The notes under the pieces are model-generated. The model saw nothing but the letters and a program-made list of their open reading frames with translations. It made no database searches and had not been told where the DNA came from. From contig BDGG01000013.1 in NCBI GenBank assembly GCA_001949185.1, forward strand, positions 1,174,036 through 1,238,035: a stretch of 64,000 nucleotides of DNA. Direction: 5' to 3'. Position 1 is the first letter of the stretch. The number at the start of each line of letters is the position of its first letter. A program made the translations under genes and the position numbers. Shown piece after piece: positions 28,068 through 38,756 of this stretch. The stretch is from Ramazzottius varieornatus. Its lineage: Eukaryota; Tardigrada; Eutardigrada; Parachela; Ramazzottiidae.

Positions 28068-29201
28068 CTTTGAGAAGTTCTAGCTATTCGAATTTTGAGC
28101 TTCTTAGAGGAGAACCGTGTGTTGACTACGAGACAGTTCGGTTTCAGGTCGAAGAGATCCACTGAAGTGCAGCTACTCCATATGGTCCATCGATGGTCGC
28201 AAGGTCTGTCGGAGAAGAAGGAAGTGGAAGCAGTTTTTCTAGACTGCACCAAGGCGTTCGACAGAGTCCCCCACGAAGTGCTGGTCAGGAGCCTACAAGA
28301 TCATGGTATCACCGGCGACTTGCTGGACCTAATGGCCGACTACCTGCGAGGCAGGACTCAAAGAGTAACGGTTGGAGGCTACTACAGTGAGTACAGTGAA
28401 GTCCGGTCAGGCGTTCCCCAAGGTTCCGTTCTGGGCCCACTGCTCTTCATTGTTGCGGTGAACAAGCTCTCCGTGTCGGTCAGGTGCGAGCTCTACCAGT
28501 ATGCTGACGACCTGGTAGCCCATCAAGTGATCAGCAAGCCCGAAGACTGCCGAGCCTTTCAAGAAAGTCTGGACCAGTTGGGTGAGAACTGTGAAGAAGC
28601 TGGGCTGAGCCTAAACCCAAGCAAGTCGCAGCATGTCCGCATATCATTCAAGAGATCCGGGAGTGTCCCTGTCCCTCAGGGTAACTACTCCATCAGCGAT
28701 CAGAAGATCCCGACAAAGAGCCAAACGACGTGCTTGGGGGTCGTACTCGACCGGAAGCTGAACTGGACGGCGCAGATCGACGCAGTGACAGCGAAGTGCC
28801 GGAAGCGGCTCCACGCCATCCGGTCGTACTTTCCCCTGCAGCTTGGCGCGGCAAGGCAACTGCTGTACATTAGCCTAGTTCGTCCTGTTGCCGAATACGC
28901 CTGCTCAGTGTGGAACCCCACGAACCACAAGCACCAAAGACAGCTGGAGCAAGTCCAAAAAGATTTTCTCAAGAGCATCCGGCTGAGCAAGATACCCAAA
29001 GGACAGCATGATGGAGACTTCAGCCAGTACAGACAGCACCTGGCAGAAGTCAAATGGGACTACCTGTGGACAAGACGGGTCAAGGCCGTGTTGGTAAACG
29101 GTTTCAAGATATGGACAAATGGGTTCCCCGATGGGCGGCTCCTGCTGAACGTATCCAGGCCTGTGCAGCAACCACCAACTCGAGCAAACACGAGGAGCTA
29201 G
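28068..29201 (+). CDS. Retrotransposon ORF, reverse transcriptase domain (5' end in gap)
   Basis: The reverse transcriptase frame enters from the gap region and runs to TAG 29201. Motifs in order: TTRQFGFRSKRST, FLDCTKAFDRVPH, SGVPQGSVLGPLLFIV, the catalytic YADD box in YQYADDLV, GLSLNPSKS, and CLGVVLDRKLNW. The C-terminal region holds the RPVAEYACSVWNP block typical of Jockey and CR1-like elements. The N-terminal RT motifs are missing into the gap. Confidence 0.88.
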
Positions 29202-29956
29202 ACCTGCACAGGAGTTCCGGAAGGCAAAGTATGGGCCCAGCCGGCTACAAGAATTAAAGAAAAAGATACTCTGAATGTTACTTCTGATACCTTCGCGTAC
29301 GTAGCTTCTGCCTTGATCAACGATAAGAATTTCCGCCCATCTCCGGCAAACTGTCAAAGTCTCGCTGTTTTCAAGTCCTATCTCGATCGCCTAGACTTCC
29401 AAAAATTCTCGTGGTGTAGTCAGAACGTAGATAGTTGCTTGTTGTGATTGTTTTTGTATTATTTTGGATCCTTTCTCTGATGGCTCTCTTGCCAAATTTT
29501 TCAACTTGTGTCTAAGGCTGAGCATCTGCTGGCGATCCAAACACGAGTAAAGCGGTTATTAGTCTTGCACCGCCCCTGCTGCATGATAACTCTAAAGTGC
29601 ACACTGCGGAAAAAACTACCGCAAAGCTGCAGGAGTTGGGAATGGAAACTCCCTTTCATTCTTCGTATTCTCCGGACCTTTCCCCAACAGATTATCACTT
29701 TTTTCAAAATTTAGATAGCTTCCTGCGAGACGATAAATTTTCCTCAGAGCAAGCTGCAAAAGATGCGTTCGAAGAGTTTATTTCTTCGCTTTCCCCAGAC
29801 TTCTATCGCACTGGCATACATTCTCTTCCAGAAAGATGGGAGAAGTGTCTTGCTAGTGTTGGTGATTACTTCGAAGAGGAAGTCTGATATCTGAAGTCAG
29901 TAAAAATTTTCGGATATTTTCTTTCGAAGAGTAACAAGTCATACTTTCGCACCTGA

Positions 29957-31874
29957 TAGTGAAATACGAGCACAGAATTATTCCTAGCTAAATTAGCTTC
30001 ACCATCTACCTTACATGAATGGACAGAAGGTCACACCGAGATTTCCTGCACAAAGACTCTATCATCGTCGGATAGCGACGCAACCACATGCGAGCGACGA
30101 TTCCGCCTAATAAAGAGCGCCGGAACCCCAGAAAGCTACTGCGTAAGGTGGAAGACCATCATCAACAAATATCGACTTGCTGTACTGAAAGTGCTAAAGG
30201 TTAGCTGCGAGTTCTGGCTAAGTCACCCTCGTCCTACTGCAAGAGTAAAATGCACCCCTACTGGGCAGAGCTGCGGAGCTATTGAGCACGTTTAAGCTCG
30301 GGAGCTACAATTAATCTACCTTTTTTCTACGAAAACTTAAAACAGTGTATTGCAGCGCACGAACCTGGATGAGTTCTTTGTAAAAACTTCCTAGAAGAAA
30401 GGCGAAATGAGCTAAACGAGCTAACGAGCTAAATAGTTCCGTGGGACTGCTACTGGCCCAAAATTTTGACTAGTTTGTCGGTCGGTGAGCCAAAAACGGG
30501 TGCTGTATTCTTGTCGACACAACTGCTAATCAAATTTAAGTTCTGAGCCATTATGAGAGCGCTGTGGGCTTCGTCCGTCTCATAGACGCATGTGTGGTGT
30601 GGAGTAGTGTGGTGTGGTGTGATGACTATGATCGGTAGCGTGCCGTGTGCAGTTAGCTGAAATGGGTTTTGACGGCGCCTTACTGTTCTACTCTGCCGCT
30701 GGCCCAAGTATTACCGAAAATTCCGGGGGTGGCTACGTCAGGGACGACTACAGCCGAGCTCGTTGATTGACTGAGGCAAGTTCGCTAGCCAATTAAGACG
30801 TTTTGCCGTGGCTTTTCGGTCTCGCGATCCATGCGAGCTGTACTGTACCGTTTAGACGCAATCTCTCTACTCGCAAGAATCGATTGCGCAATATGTGAGG
30901 AGTCCTGCCCACGCCCAGATTTTTAGCTCACCTGACCACTGGTCAGACGGCCAAATGAATCCCCGCATCGTGTTCCTCGATGTTTATTATTGTTTGACAC
31001 CAGATTGCATCGACAGTATAATTTTGCCCCTGGGGTCCCAGAACTTTAAACTCGTTTCCCGAAAGATTTGACCTTCTAGCGTTTGCATGAAGACTGGCAG
31101 TCGATACCAAAGTGGTTCTTGAAGAGTGTTTGCATGCTTGATGACTTTGGGCTCCTTCTGGGCCCTCCGGTCCAGGTGGAGTTTCAAGTCCGCCAAACCT
31201 TTATCCTTTGTGTCGCACAGCTCCAACGTGAACGATACATTCGAGTTGTTCGCGGCTGCATATATCGACATGGAACGGTCGTAGCCGGCGCACTTATCAC
31301 TTTGAGTCTTTGACACCTGTTGCATAGGTAGTAAGTACACCGTTCTTTTGAAAACAAATATGACTGTTTTAAAGAGAAAAATGAAGATGTTATGGAAAGT
31401 AATGTAATTACCTCAGGTATCTGTTATCGTAGTTGCAGTGGGTTAGTCGCGACGACACTTTATTTTCAGAACAAACTGGCTCGATTAACGAACGGGACGA
31501 GCGAGAAGACTCACGTTTTCGAACGGCGGATGGTGAGTCCGCAATGTGACACAAAGATCGCCCCTCTTATTACCTCCTCAACGCGGTACTACGGTAAAAA
31601 ATGTGCCGATTATTCAGCCGATCGCAAGCGGGAGTTGAGAATGGTGTTGCCGAGCGCGGCAACGGGTGAGCGTCAGTATCAGAATAGACCGGACGGTAAT
31701 ATCTTGTTACACTGACCTACTACAGAACTCTGCTTGGCCTAAATACTGTAGTATATTACCACCCAACTGTTATAATTGGTCTAACTCTTTCTGTTTCACC
31801 GCCAACTTCAAATGCGGCATGCATACTTCAAACAAACGACTGTCGATATTTATATGGATGTTTGGGTATTTTAG
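29957..31874. other. Intergenic, one doubtful ORF
   Basis: No recognised gene. A minus-strand frame at 30987-31340 (117 residues, four cysteines, acidic/basic mix) looks somewhat protein-like, with a possible acceptor CTATGCAACAG at its 5' side, but matches nothing I know. A TG-rich GTGTGGTGTGG tract lies near 30593-30621. Confidence 0.4.
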
Positions 31875-32897
31875 GGAAACCAATTTGCTGTATAATCCAA
31901 ACCATGCTTGCAGGCGCTGCATCCCGCCGCATTTCGTCGGTCTTACACCAGTGTTTTTTACATTCGACAAAGACAGCAAAACGTGCAATAAGCGATTTAC
32001 TGAACCTTTTGGGCTGAACGGGGATTTTGGAAAGTGCGAAAATGACGAGCAATTCTGCATCAGTGTACGCATTACAGGCATGTAAAGTGTTTTGTTTTTA
32101 CTCGTCTCGTGATATAGTGTAAACTAACGTCCCGCTTAACATCGCAAGCGCAAATTGGCAGCAGACCTAAAATGTGTTTTTTTAATCAGGAGATGGGTTT
32201 ACCGGGTTGATGTCGGATTGCTACCCAGAAGAGTCCAGGAACAGCACAACGTACGGGAGTACGACTGGTCTGACGATAGTCACAGAGATTTGCGAGACAA
32301 ATGCGTGCAATGCAAACACCGTACCCATGCAAAGCCCCATAAAAAAAGAGCCTGCTCCCGGATATTACAAATGCTTCGCCTGCTTATCCGATAACGAGCC
32401 TCTGATAAGAGAAGGAGGCGTTATTGAGGGAGGTTCTTGCTTGAATTTCAAGCGTGGCTCCCAGTTTGAATGTCTTACAAAGTATGGCTGTGTAAGCACC
32501 ATAAGAAGAGGTTGGTCCGATGCGGTTTTGAAAGTTAAATTTTCAGCAGAGACTGATATATAACTTCCCCAGCGAAAGAAGCTACCTTATTTCATAAATA
32601 ACTTTTGCAGGCAGCAGATACCCAAACGTGGACAATCCCGTTGTATCTCAGCAGTGCGTGAAAGATGAGAAATGGATGGGTCCGAGTCATTGTACGACGA
32701 TTTACTACTCAGACCCTTCCGGTGAACAGTGGTCCAAAACCGTCTGTTATTGCAAAGGCGAGTCCTGCAACGAGGACCCGATAGCCGAAGGACTGCGAGT
32801 TGCAACTTTGATGTCGACTGATACTCCGAGTGACAGATACCCACTTCCAACGGGAGACTACGTGCCATATAATCAACTCAAGTACCCCAAGATATGA
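31875..32897 (+). CDS. Two-domain Ly6/uPAR-like (three-finger fold) protein, 5' end incomplete
   Basis: Exons: about 31875-32077, 32190-32512 and 32611-32897 (TGA). Each domain opens with CxxC (CRRCIPP; CFACLSD) and closes with the Ly6 signature C-N (ETNACN; GESCNED), with about ten cysteines per unit, so two three-finger domains lie in tandem, each split by an intron near its middle as is usual for the family. The first intron has no good GT donor in the needed phase; CAG|GCATGT at 32077 gives a GC-AG intron in correct phase. An alternative A|GTGTAC at 32062 also keeps phase 1. No C-terminal hydrophobic GPI signal is present, so secretion is more likely than membrane anchoring. The signal-peptide exon was not found upstream. 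Confidence 0.65.
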
Positions 32898-33289
32898 TCC
32901 ATTTGGATCACCTTATGAATCACCGTATAGTTTACCATACGGCCGTTCACATACAGTCAACTTATCACACTTTGCACAAGCGCAGCTATCTATGGGAATG
33001 TTCAGCTTTTTCTATTTATTCCGATCATGATGCGATACGTTTTGGACAAATGTCTTCCCCGACTGGCGCTCTTGTTCGTTACGACCATTCAAGGGATTGT
33101 TAGAAAATTGGAAAGGGGCATGAAGACGGTGAACTAGACAGGGACCACTGATATTTCGGAGCTGGCCGCACTATCAATACTCGACTCTCGGTATGCATCA
33201 ATGTAAACGTTGCAACCTTCGCAGACAGTACTAGTTGAGGCAAGTCCGCAACAATCACGTTTGCGAGTGCGAGGCTATACTGTGCCGGC
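32898..33289. other. Short intergenic spacer
   Basis: No gene seen between the Ly6-like stop and the decayed 3' exon of the first GST pseudogene. Confidence 0.5.
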
Positions 33290-34427
33290 TTTCCAGGTCG
33301 CCAGAGGTGAACAAATAGCGCTCGGATTTCGTTCCGACGTAACGAACTCCTTGACGCCCGCCTGGCTCTGTGGGGAAAATGTCCTGGCGTATGTGGGATC
33401 GTGTTATGTAAAAAGAAGTCAAATCTTACCATCACTTCCTTATGGAATCGTTGCAGATTAACGAACGGTTCCAGCAGGTCCGGCATGCAAGCATTATGGT
33501 TGTTCAAGGTCTCGAAAAGGAGGAAGTCCGTGTAATTCAGGTTGTCACCAGTGAGGAAGCGATGTTTGGATAGCCAGTGATCCAATTCCCTGAACTTCTC
33601 CATTCTGTCTTTTGCTTACTCTTGTTTTGCTCTTTCCTGAAATTCAAATTGTGTTGACAAATACAACGATTGTCGACCATAACTAAGACGGATGACAACG
33701 TTTAACCGCACTAACTCACAATATCTTTCGAAAGGTACACAAGCTGGAACCAGGTCGTCCCGATGTCGCTGAGAACTCCATCCACCATGTCCTGCTTTTG
33801 TGTTTCTTCCTCCGTTTTTGCCGCTACAATAAGCCGGGGAAGGGGCTATAGTTGTTCGTAGCAAATATATGTCGGATAGATTAGTTTTCCACCTACCGAA
33901 ACAGTGTTTACGAGCCAGGTAGTGAAGTATGGCGCGCGACTGAGTCAGTTTTGTATTCCCGTCGATCAAATACGGCAACTGCAAACATTTAAAGGTATGA
34001 ATCTTGTTTAACAATATTGTTGCAAAATCCAATAGGTAAGTGATATGAACAATTGGTAGACGGATAAGCCTCACATTTGGAAACGGTAGGCCGATGGAAG
34101 TCTTGCCTTCAAACCATGCTACGGAAATAGATGTGAGAGTTACAGAGAATATTGATATACACTGTAATACAGAATAGCTGTCGCGGGTAAAATGATTCCA
34201 CCTCAGCTGTACCTTCACGAGTTTCAGGTATTTTAGATTCGTATCTTTGTCCCGCATGCTCTATAGAAGTACTCAGATCGGGTTGGCCAACTGGAAAATA
34301 CAGAAAATCGCTTCGATGGACGGTAGAATGCTGCAGGCGACGGTAAACTGTCGAGAACTTCAGGCTGACTTACCCCGCGAAAATTCCAGTAGCCCAGTAC
34401 GACGACGTCCTTGCTCAGGGTCTCCAT
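33290..34427 (-). pseudogene. Mu-class glutathione S-transferase pseudogene A
   Basis: All seven exons of the gene plan are recognisable on minus: METLSKDVVVLGYWNFRG (34427-34374), the LANPI block near 34305-34250, WFEGKTSIGLPFPN (34125-34078), [13 protein letters not shown] (33982-33894), the [13 protein letters not shown] exon (about 33831-33723), the EKFRELDHWLS exon (about 33650-33431), and a degraded last exon with GVKEFVTSERNP near 33350. Lesions: in exon 2 the arginine of PIR is TGA and the glutamate of LLEH is TAG; exon 6 has a TAA after AKQE. Splice sites remain. The decay is recent, since most codons are still conserved with the intact gene at 44627. Confidence 0.85.
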
Positions 34428-36593
34428 CGTTCACAATATCGATGTGCGCCGTCAAGAGCATTTATGCGGCGCACCCAAAGTATTGGACTGCTGCTTGTGG
34501 CCGACTTTCACTTCCGAACGACGCGCTGTCTGGAGAAGACAATAAGAAAAGGTAGAAAAGAAATTGATGGACACTTCGATCTTCGATCCGGCCAAATTCC
34601 AGATGAACGATAAAAGCAGTAGCCGGGAGACTTTGACCTGGGCCACAAATTTTCTTCCGTTTGGATAGCAATCTAAGAGCTGCACTTCGTCCACCAGACC
34701 ACTTCCGTGTTGGGTGGAACATGATCACAGGCCTCAATGAAGGAACTCAATCAGAAGCAACGCACTTCGAATTAATGCAGTTTCTAGGCATTCACTAGGG
34801 CCGTGTTCATTTAGTGGTAGCCTACTAGGTCGTTGTGAAGATTATGATGAACCTCCTTTCACAAAAGCGACTATTTTCAACCCAGAGGTGGGTAGCTCAT
34901 AACAACCCAAAAATCGCTCACAAAGTCGAAACATTGTGAGATGAGTCATTTCAACCACGTTTCACCTAACCTCGTCGTCAACTATGTCGACTTTGTGAAC
35001 GCATCAGGGCCAGCAACCAGCGTAGCCAACCAATCCCATGTTAAAGCGCTTACCACAGCTACTATCCAAAAGAGGCTAGTAACTTTCAACCCAGCTTCCG
35101 GCCGCGACATCAAACATTTTGAACATAAATTCTCTTTCTATCACTGGCTACTCCCAGAAAACTTTCCACTGTCAGAATACAGTTACTGGCTTCGTTTGGT
35201 GCGAGGAAAGTGAGAGGTGGACCGTGGATGAAACAGGTACATCTCAACTCATCCTGCAGGGATTAGTTCCCATGCTGCTCCACCATGTCGTTCTCCAAAA
35301 CTGGCTTCTCACCGCTCAGCAGCTCCTAAGACCTTCCCAATTTTCTCATCGCCCGCAGCGGCTTCTCCATATAATGTAAACAATACAGCTAGAGAAGTCT
35401 TCGAACTTCCACCAAAAACGCCGAGCGAGTTCTCAAATTACGACAGTCACGGGATAGCTAACCCAGTTGCCAATAGTTCATTCTCGAACGCTAGTTGATC
35501 AAAATCAAGTAAGTCACTACGTGGTTGCTCATAAGTTCGTCTACCACACCAAGTAGATTTTCTGCGTGTTCACAAAGTCTACGTTCTTCTTCATAACGAC
35601 CTCGTCACTCACAACGACCCAGTCGAGAAAATGAACACGGCTCTAGAGGTCACGATCGGACAGCATAAGGGATGGAACAGTACCAAATACAAGTGAGATG
35701 TTTTCGCGCGACGGAAGTGTTTAGGGATAAATGCCATGCATGAAACGCATCGAGTAAGACATGTTGCGAAGATTTCCCTCAAAGAGGTTATCTCCACTGT
35801 ACGCTCTGTGCCTCAGCTAGTTAACTTGTAAAAGTATGTACGTCAGTCCTATGACTGTGTGTTGAGAGGAGTGGCGCTGACAGCAACGGTGGTTTTGGGT
35901 GGCCAATTTGGCGAGTGTAACTTTAGTCTTCATTTTTCGCCTTTGCGTGCAGGTGCAGGTGAAAAATTAACTCCTAACTTGTCGTCGAACCTGCGTTTGT
36001 TCCACCCGGCAGAAACAGGGCTGTCGGTGTCCTGGTGTCTTAGATTTGAGTTCTCTCCAGGACTTGTATAGCTGTATCCACGCGGACAGTAAGATAAGTA
36101 TCCAAGGACTCGGCCAGTAGGATCTCCAAAGGGACTAACGTCGGACCTTCGAGCACTTCTTCCTTTCTGTGGACCGAGGTGAGGTAAGCCGCAAGGTGAA
36201 CGAGGAGCTGATGCAGTGAAAAGTCTTGGAAGCAGTTTGCCTGATTGACTGATTTGGTATGACGAGCTGTGACTGCAGGGTGGATACAATATCCAGGGGA
36301 ACGGACGTCAGGAGGGAGAATTATCCCGAGAGAAACAACTTTGATTGACTTCAGCCGAGCCCTCTTATCCTACCTATTTATGATAACGTCTGGTTAAATT
36401 ACCTTGCTACCGGACGTTAAAGTTTGTATCGAGATGTTCGTAGGGAAATTCTACAAGAATTCGAGGCGATTGTCTGATTTTCAGAGCCGACATTCTTGGG
36501 CGTTTTACCCTTTGTAGGAAGACCTTCGCAACAGATACAAGCTAATCGAAGAAAAACGTTAGTTTCTAAGCTTTCGAAAGGATCGCCCTTCCG
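34428..36593. other. Intergenic, no gene seen
   Basis: About 2.1 kb. A plus frame at 34941-35213 (90 residues) is unrecognised. Around 34960-35000 and 35570-35590 there are weakly inverted stretches sharing CGACTTTGTGAAC, suggesting an old transposon, but I could not define its ends. Confidence 0.4.
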
Positions 36594-37834
36594 GAACCTA
36601 GGCTGCTCCAGCTCCCCACTTTGCGGATGGTCCATTGAAAGCCTTGGGGTTGCGGTCGGAAGTGATGAACTCATTGACGCCCTTCAGACCCTGCAATCAG
36701 AAATACAGTGCATCGGTTTCTAATGTCGACAGCGAAATGCTCATTCGTATTAAATATCTGATATTTCAGACGGTAAGGGCCAGTTCTACTTACCATCATG
36801 TGCTGATGATACTGTTGCAAGTTGGAGAACTGGCTCAGCAACTCTGGCATGGCAGTATTATGGCCGTCCAACTGTTCGAAGAAGATGAAGTCGACGTAGT
36901 TAAGCTTGTTCCCGGTCAGGAACTTCTAGTCGGACAACCACTGATCCAGCAGCTTGAAGTTGTCGGTCTTGCCGCCCATAAATTCTTGCTTCGCTTCCTC
37001 CTGCGCCGCCGCAAATACATAACTCCATCAGAATAGTAAAAAAAAGGGCTAGTATTTTGTGGCCACTTACAAAATCTGGTGACATGTACATCAGCATGGA
37101 CCAGTTGTTCTGGATATCCTGCAAAAGTCCCTCGATCATTCTGCTTTTGCATTTCCTCCTCGCTCTTAGCCCCTGCGAAAAACAAAATAACCAGACAGTC
37201 TTCCGGTGTCGGCATGATTACCAAAAAATGAGACAGTATTGTTAGGCTTACCCAAGCCGTGCTTGCGAGCTAAGTGTCTGAGGATGGCTCGTAACTGGGT
37301 CCATTTGGTGTTTCCATCGATCATATACGGCAACTGAAAAAGAAGAATGTGGACCCACAGCGTGAATCATTGTTCTCGAGAGTATTTTGTTTTAAATAGT
37401 ACGTTGGGGAACGGCAATCCGAGGCTGTTCTTTTCCGTGAACCAACCTGCAAACAGCAGCTGAAGTGAGCCCAAAAAGTTTCCCGGAATAATGTAACCCA
37501 CTGTACCAAAGCGAACTTTCAGGGGTTTGGGGAACTCTGTATTCATACTTCTGCCCGACGTGTTCCATAAGCAGTCGGATCGCATTCGCTAGCTGCAACA
37601 AGAAATACTGCATGGGAGAGGTTGGCAAACGAGACGTACAAGATCGTTGTTTTCGGCTGGATCCGTGCGCAAAGTGAGGCAACAATCTTGTACGTCTCGT
37701 TTTACCGGCCTTCAACGTGCTGAGCTATGGAATACAAACACCACTGGTGAAGATGGCGGACAAGATATCTTACACCACGAATGTCCCAATATCCAAGAAG
37801 GACACCGTTATTTGTTGCTTTGGAGTCCATGGTT
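36594..37834 (-). pseudogene. Mu-class glutathione S-transferase pseudogene B
   Basis: Minus strand, seven exons: MDSKATNNGVLLGYWDIRG (37834 to about 37778), the [17 protein letters not shown] block (to about 37530), GWFTEKNSLGLPFPN, LPYMIDGNTKWTQ (to about 37253), the EEEMQKQ exon, the DNFKLLDQWLS exon, and the last exon GVNEFITSDRNPKAF to TAG at about 36598. Two lesions: in exon 5 a loss of two bases after EEEMQKQ shifts the frame into MIEGLLQDIQNNW, and in exon 6 a TAG interrupts LSD*KFLTG. Exons 1-4 and 7 are clean, so this is a young pseudogene. Confidence 0.85.
37627..37702. repeat. Inverted repeat inside intron 1 of GST pseudogene B
   Basis: AAACGAGACGTACAAGAT at 37627-37644 is exactly inverted at 37685-37702, with a loop of about 40 bases. 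No gene inside. Confidence 0.7.
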
Positions 37835-38485
37835 TATGATGGAGAAAGCCAAGAAGTGCTCTGGAAATTTGGTGGGAGAGTGCAGAAAATCATGAAATAA
37901 AGTCAACTGTCGATGTTCGAGAAAGCTCAACCGAAAGGCAGCGTCAGCTCACTTGCAAAGCCGACTTACCAGTCGCACGATCTATCTAGTCACCGGTAAT
38001 CTCGCCAGAAGGGGAACTTTGATAAGCGAGTCGTACAGGCTGCTTGAAAGCGTGATAATGAGACGATGATCAAGCAGAAAATTTGAATACATTTATAACA
38101 TCAAATCAATTACAATCGATTCTGGTTTCACAACCAGAGGGCGTGGAGTTAGCATCCTGTCCTATTGGCAGACAAAGAGGGCGAGATCGGGGAGGGGTGG
38201 GACCGTGGGAAAGAGCTGTTCTACCATCCGTGCGATGGCCATCGCCTACTTTTTTATCTGCGCTTCAGGTAGTTCAGGATGAGTTTACCGCAAATCTCAC
38301 ACCTGAAATTTAGAACAGGCTTCGTTAGGTTTGCACAGTGGGGGGATTTTACGATTTTGTGACTGAAGCAAGCGGGTTGCGTAACGAAGTATATTGCAGA
38401 AGAGCGTGCTTCAGTGGAGCGAGAAGTTCGAAACACCTGACCGTGCTTACTGTACTTTTCCGCCATAATGCAAATTTGCAAAACA

Positions 38486-38568
38486 GGTTTTCTTTCATTT
38501 CAGATACCGTTTGTATTGGTGATCGTGGTTTTCTTTCATTTCAGATATCGTTTGTATTGGTGATCGTG
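38486..38568. repeat. Two-unit tandem repeat, 41-bp period
   Basis: GGTTTTCTTTCATTTCAGAT starts at 38486 and again at 38527, and both continue through the same CGTTTGTATTGGTGATCGTG with one difference. Both units contain TTTCATTTCAG, so the duplication doubles an acceptor-like site upstream of GST C. Confidence 0.85.
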
Positions 38569-38756
38569 ATCCGCAGAACGCTGCGTTCAATCATCGATCG
38601 ACGAGCTCAAGGATTCGGAGCTGGAACACAGGATTGCTCTAGGCAAGCTTGTGATTTGTCCCACTTGTGGATCATCTTTGAGCCAGGCCCGCCGGCGACT
38701 TTCCGGCTAGTTCTTTTGCAGTTTTGACAAGCCAGGACAACCAAGAAGTCTTTTTC

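Larger units (their letters stand above)
27226..29566 (+). mobile_element. Non-LTR retrotransposon (CR1/Jockey-like) inserted in the mariner
   Basis: Flanked by GTCTT on both sides (27221-27225 and 29562-29566), a likely 5-base target-site duplication. It carries an apurinic endonuclease domain and a reverse transcriptase separated by the assembly gap. It has no LTRs, and I see no clear poly(A) tail. The gap prevents deciding whether this copy is full length. Confidence 0.8.
26518..29887 (+). pseudogene. Mariner transposase, split by a retrotransposon
   Basis: The N-terminal part 26518-27225 (236 codons) has the paired helix-turn-helix region (TVGRWFGRFRSEDFSLED, RPHGRPK, then TTVQLSRHFGVSPRTI) and the first catalytic aspartate in TCDEKW. 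The C-terminal part 29567-29887 (106 residues and a stop) has the second aspartate in LLHDN and the third in SPDLSPTD, 34 residues apart, i.e. the DD34D mariner signature, then the YHFF and YFEEEV end. The two parts are in the same frame once the inserted element and one GTCTT copy are discounted, for about 342 residues, the usual length. I see no other lesion, so the insertion is what inactivates this copy. Confidence 0.88.
26328..29956. mobile_element. Mariner transposon carrying a nested non-LTR retrotransposon
   Basis: Terminal inverted repeats of 29 bases: left TCAGGTGCGGAAGTGTGACT at 26328-26356, and right, read inverted, TCAGGTGCGAAAGTATGACT at 29956-29928; 26 of 29 match. TA follows the right end; the left flank has GA, so one copy of the target duplication is mutated. 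Total 3629 bases; subtracting the inserted 27226-29566 leaves 1288 bases, the normal mariner size. It lies in the GPCR pseudogene. Confidence 0.9.

Noticed and set aside
27436-29201. Retrovirus or LTR element
   Set aside because: It has an APE-type endonuclease before the reverse transcriptase and no LTRs, protease or integrase, so it is a non-LTR element.
26518-29887. Two separate small transposase genes
   Set aside because: The halves are one DD34D protein in a single frame interrupted by an insertion with matching GTCTT flanks.
30987-31340. Minus-strand 117-residue frame as a confident gene
   Set aside because: Composition is protein-like, but I found neither a second exon with matching phase nor a family, so I left it as a note.
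34941-35213. Plus-strand 90-residue frame as a gene
   Set aside because: No start context, no splice partners and no recognised motif; probably old repeat DNA.
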